NCBI GenBank assembly: GCA_002368955.1
Contig: DFDY01000127.1
Coordinates: 1 to 7,702, forward strand
From: Bacteroidales bacterium UBA3816
GTDB taxonomy: Bacteria > Bacteroidota > Bacteroidia > Bacteroidales > P3
Length of the DNA: 7,702 bases
Direction of reading: 5' to 3'
In this document: piece by piece, positions 6,887 through 7,702 of the stretch
Position numbering within the stretch: position 1 is the stretch's first letter
How the letters are laid out: each line of letters opens with the position of its first letter
Notes under the pieces: generated by a model
Database searches by the model: none
What the model was told of the DNA's origin: nothing
The model's input: only the letters and a program-made list of their open reading frames with translations
Translations under genes and position numbers: made by a program

Positions 6887-6906
6887 CCTTCGATACCAAT
6901 CGAAAG
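6887..6906 (-). promoter_or_regulatory. Leader hairpin or operator upstream of the DUF3127 gene
   Basis: On the minus strand CTTTCGAT and ATCGAAGG pair around a TGGT loop: 8 bp including one G-U, with a perfect 6-bp core (TTCGAT/ATCGAA). It starts about 6 nt after the predicted -7 element, so it would lie at or just after the transcription start and about 40 nt before the start codon. It could be a 5' stabilizing hairpin or a repressor-binding dyad; the sequence does not decide which. Confidence 0.4.
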
Positions 6907-6912
6907 AATGTA

Positions 6913-6946
6913 CAAAAATAATAAATTTATTTGTATCGGAGACAAA
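6913..6946 (-). promoter_or_regulatory. Bacteroidetes-type promoter for the DUF3127 / cyclo-ligase / tail-anchored unit
   Basis: On the minus strand, TATTTTTG at 6920-6913 matches the -7 consensus TAnnTTTG. TTTG at 6946-6943 (within CTTTTTGTC) matches the -33 element. The 22-nt space between them is slightly long. Initiation would fall near 6906, giving a leader of about 60 nt that contains the hairpin at 6887-6906. Confidence 0.5.
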
Positions 6947-7106
6947 AAGTTTTCAACATTTTCATCAAATAGTAGATTTGCTTTAGCTCAGTATTGACCC
7001 TAGAGGCTTCCTCGTAAGTACGCAAATATTTGTATAGGATAGACTAATGTTCATGTTTGTTGGTATGTATGGCAAATAGTCAATTCCATCCATAATCAAG
7101 GATACC

Positions 7107-7274
7107 TCAAACTATTGTCACATTCATCTCCAAATCAAGAAATGTATCATCATCAAAATGAATTACACCTTCTTCTGCCATTATTTGTGCTTTTTCCAAT
7201 GCATTATCTTCACTATCTGCTTCTATAGTTATGTATTTTGTAAGAGTTTGGGTTGCTTTAACTTGGTATTTCAT
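7107..7274 (-). CDS. Small DpnD/PcfM-like protein of unknown function
   Basis: A 55-residue protein beginning MKYQVKATQTLTKYITIEAD and continuing SEDNALEKAQIMAEEGVIHF, with an acidic end (DDDTFLDLEMNVTIV). The pattern (beta strand, then Thr-rich strand, then I-x-I/V-EADSE-x-x-A-x-x-K helix, then an acidic strand) is that of short DpnD/PcfM-type proteins often found on plasmids, conjugative elements and in accessory regions; their function is unknown. I chose ATG 7274-7272 because homologous proteins typically begin M-K-x-x-V. An in-frame ATG at 7316 would add 14 residues (MNSTHIILIHAKDN) that do not look like part of the fold. The gene and its surroundings are much more AT-rich than the genes to the left, which may indicate acquisition by transfer. 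It stands alone, with no partner gene visible. Confidence 0.6.
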   Translation of the reverse strand: MKYQVKATQTLTKYITIEADSEDNALEKAQIMAEEGVIHFDDDTFLDLEMNVTIV

Positions 7275-7463
7275 ATTATCTTTGGCGTGGATTAGGATAA
7301 TATGGGTTGAATTCATCGCTATTATGATTTAGGTGGCTTAATTAAACAGCGTGCTACATTTATCGAACTCATTATAACACAGAGCCTTGTTTATTATTAA
7401 GTAATTGCTCAAATATACCTTACATATAATTACCATCATGACTACCCAGCTTATCTGATGCTG
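7275..7463. other. Gene-free AT-rich stretch between the small gene and the inverted-repeat region
   Basis: No coding frame or RNA gene is visible here. It holds the possible promoter at 7410-7417, and near its right end a short dyad CAGC (7447-7450) / GCTG (7460-7463) around a 9-nt loop that directly abuts the first hairpin of the folded region. Together with 7464-7702 it makes a gene-free stretch of 428 bp. Confidence 0.5.
7410..7417 (-). promoter_or_regulatory. Possible -7 promoter element for the small upstream gene
   Basis: On the minus strand this reads TATATTTG, a full match to TAnnTTTG. No good -33 TTTG is seen about 20 nt upstream. If used, it gives a leader of roughly 130 nt to the preferred ATG at 7274. 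In AT-rich DNA one such match is weak evidence. Confidence 0.35.
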
Positions 7464-7480
7464 GCGTGCCGGAGGCACGC
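7464..7480. repeat. Hairpin, 7-bp stem with 3-nt loop (left outer)
   Basis: GCGTGCC (7464-7470) and GGCACGC (7474-7480) are perfectly complementary around GGA. One base later comes CTCTCAATAAC. The same arrangement with a different stem sequence occurs in inverted orientation at 7691-7663. Confidence 0.8.
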
Positions 7481-7491
7481 GCTCTCAATAA

Positions 7492-7529
7492 CCCCTGACT
7501 AGAAAATCTCTGATTTTCGCAGTCTGGGG
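7492..7529. repeat. Long hairpin, inner arm 1
   Basis: CCCCTGACTAGAAAATC (7492-7508) pairs with GATTTTCGCAGTCTGGGG (7512-7529) around a TCT loop: 7 bp, then a small bulge (A7501 against GC 7519-7520), 4 bp, one T-T mismatch and 4 bp. Part of its right arm (CAGTCTG, 7520-7526) can alternatively pair with CAGACTG at 7542-7548. Confidence 0.8.
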
Positions 7530-7563
7530 GTAGAAAAACCTCAGACTGGGTCGCTTGCCTCAT

Positions 7564-7598
7564 ACCCCACACTGCGCCCTGACGGGCTTGTGCGGGGT
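7564..7598. repeat. G+C-rich hairpin, inner arm 2
   Basis: Helices are ACCCC/GGGGT (7564-7568 with 7594-7598), CAC/GTG (7570-7572 with 7590-7592) and GCCC/GGGC (7576-7579 with 7584-7587), with loop TGAC. The 7569/7593 mismatch is A-C on the plus strand and G-U on the minus strand, where ACCCCGCAC/GTGTGGGGT becomes a continuous 9-bp helix. On the plus strand TTTCTTT follows, a poor terminator tail. Confidence 0.7.
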
Positions 7599-7607
7599 TT
7601 CTTTGAG

Positions 7608-7664
7608 ACGTTGCTTGGTCTCGGCAAAAGAAGCGAGCTTCCTTTGCTCTCGACTTTGCAACGT
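7608..7664. repeat. Long hairpin, inner arm 3
   Basis: Helices are ACGTTGC/GCAACGT (7608-7614 with 7658-7664), GTC/GAC (7618-7620 with 7652-7654), GCAAA/TTTGC (7624-7628 with 7643-7647) and GAAG/CTTC (7630-7633 with 7638-7641). On the minus strand the 7629/7642 position is G-U, so GCAAAGGAAG/CTTCTTTTGC is a continuous 10-bp stem with loop CTCG. The small internal loops (3x3 and 4x3 nt) are typical of folded RNA rather than simple transposon ends. Confidence 0.72.
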
Positions 7665-7674
7665 TATTGAGAGT

Positions 7675-7691
7675 GAACTCCTCCGGAGCTC
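7675..7691. repeat. Hairpin, 7-bp stem with 3-nt loop (right outer)
   Basis: Read on the minus strand: GAGCTCC, loop GGA, GGAGTTC, with one G-U pair (A-C on the plus strand). It is preceded by CCTGACTA (7699-7692) and followed after one base by CTCTCAATAAC (7673-7663). It shares design and loop with the hairpin at 7464-7480, but the stem sequence differs in a way that keeps pairing. Confidence 0.75.
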
Positions 7692-7702
7692 TAGTCAGGC
7701 TG

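Larger units (their letters stand above)
6848..7106. other. AT-rich intergenic region with no gene
   Basis: These 259 bp separate the DUF3127 gene from the small upstream gene. Apart from the promoter and hairpin near the DUF3127 start, they hold short dyads only: CAAAT-AGTAG-ATTTG (6966-6980), the 10-bp palindrome CAAATATTTG (7023-7032), and a 4-bp GAGG/CCTC hairpin near 7003-7013. No convincing terminator, RNA gene or coding frame is visible. Confidence 0.5.
7482..7673. repeat. Long-range 11-bp inverted repeat closing the folded region
   Basis: CTCTCAATAAC at 7482-7492 and its exact reverse complement GTTATTGAGAG at 7663-7673 are separated by 170 nt filled largely by three smaller hairpins. 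Eleven perfect base pairs at this spacing would be unlikely by chance. Confidence 0.8.
7464..7702 (-). other. Multi-hairpin inverted-repeat element, candidate structured RNA or non-autonomous mobile element
   Basis: No coding frame fits here. An 11-bp perfect long-range stem (CTCTCAATAAC 7482-7492 with GTTATTGAGAG 7663-7673) encloses three hairpin arms (7492-7529, 7564-7598, 7608-7664). A 7-3-7 hairpin lies outside the stem on each side (7464-7480 and 7675-7691). Three of the four single mismatches within these stems are A-C on the plus strand but G-U on the minus strand (at 7569/7593, 7629/7642 and 7677/7689). This favours a folded RNA transcribed on the minus strand. No protein partner, known RNA family motif or promoter is visible, and the element may continue past the right edge. 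A MITE-like or transposon-end identity remains possible. Confidence 0.5.

Noticed and set aside
7564..7605. Rho-independent terminator on the plus strand
   Set aside because: The hairpin is G+C rich but is followed by an interrupted TTTCTTT tract, and no plus-strand gene ends upstream of it.
7482..7673. Retron-type non-coding RNA (paired a1/a2 ends around hairpins)
   Set aside because: The overall layout is loosely similar, but no reverse transcriptase gene lies in the window and the conserved branching-G context was not found. It could be reopened if a reverse transcriptase lies beyond 7702.
7482..7673. Integron attC site
   Set aside because: The paired ends CTCTCAATAAC/GTTATTGAGAG do not match the RYYYAAC / GTTRRRY core sites, and no cassette gene or integrase is visible.
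7464..7691. CRISPR array
   Set aside because: The repeats are inverted and few, with no regular direct-repeat and spacer periodicity.

Overview
The window looks like chromosomal DNA from a member of the Bacteroidales (phylum Bacteroidota), probably one with a fairly G+C-rich genome. The evidence is an eukaryote-like homodimeric glycyl-tRNA synthetase of the Bacteroidetes subtype, a Porin_10-type 'putative porin', a DUF3127 protein, start codons without strong Shine-Dalgarno sequences, and promoter elements of the Bacteroidetes form TAnnTTTG. Every gene I can support lies on the minus strand, so transcription runs from right to left. The coding part is G+C rich, which leaves many long open frames antisense to the real genes or out of frame within them.

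Reading in the direction of transcription, the right end (7464-7702) has no gene. It is packed with inverted repeats: an 11-bp long-range stem encloses three hairpin arms, and a further 7-3-7 hairpin lies outside the stem on each side. Left of it is an AT-rich stretch (about 6848-7440) holding one small gene of 55 codons, related in appearance to DpnD/PcfM-type small proteins.

Next comes a compact three-gene unit (6847 to 5264): a DUF3127 OB-fold-like protein with an SSB-style acidic tail, 5-formyltetrahydrofolate cyclo-ligase, and a small predicted tail-anchored membrane protein of unknown function. A second unit (5196 to the left edge) has its own promoter and contains panD, a multi-pass flippase-like protein of the lysylphosphatidylglycerol synthase TM family, trxB, a putative outer-membrane porin that starts with TTG directly after trxB, and glyQS, which runs off the left edge.

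The two units are mainly housekeeping: one-carbon/folate metabolism, coenzyme A precursor synthesis, thiol redox balance, envelope functions and translation. The least explained parts are the folded repeat region at the right edge, the tail-anchored protein with a duplicated F-x-Y-x-P-R-F motif, and the SSB-like tail on the DUF3127 protein.
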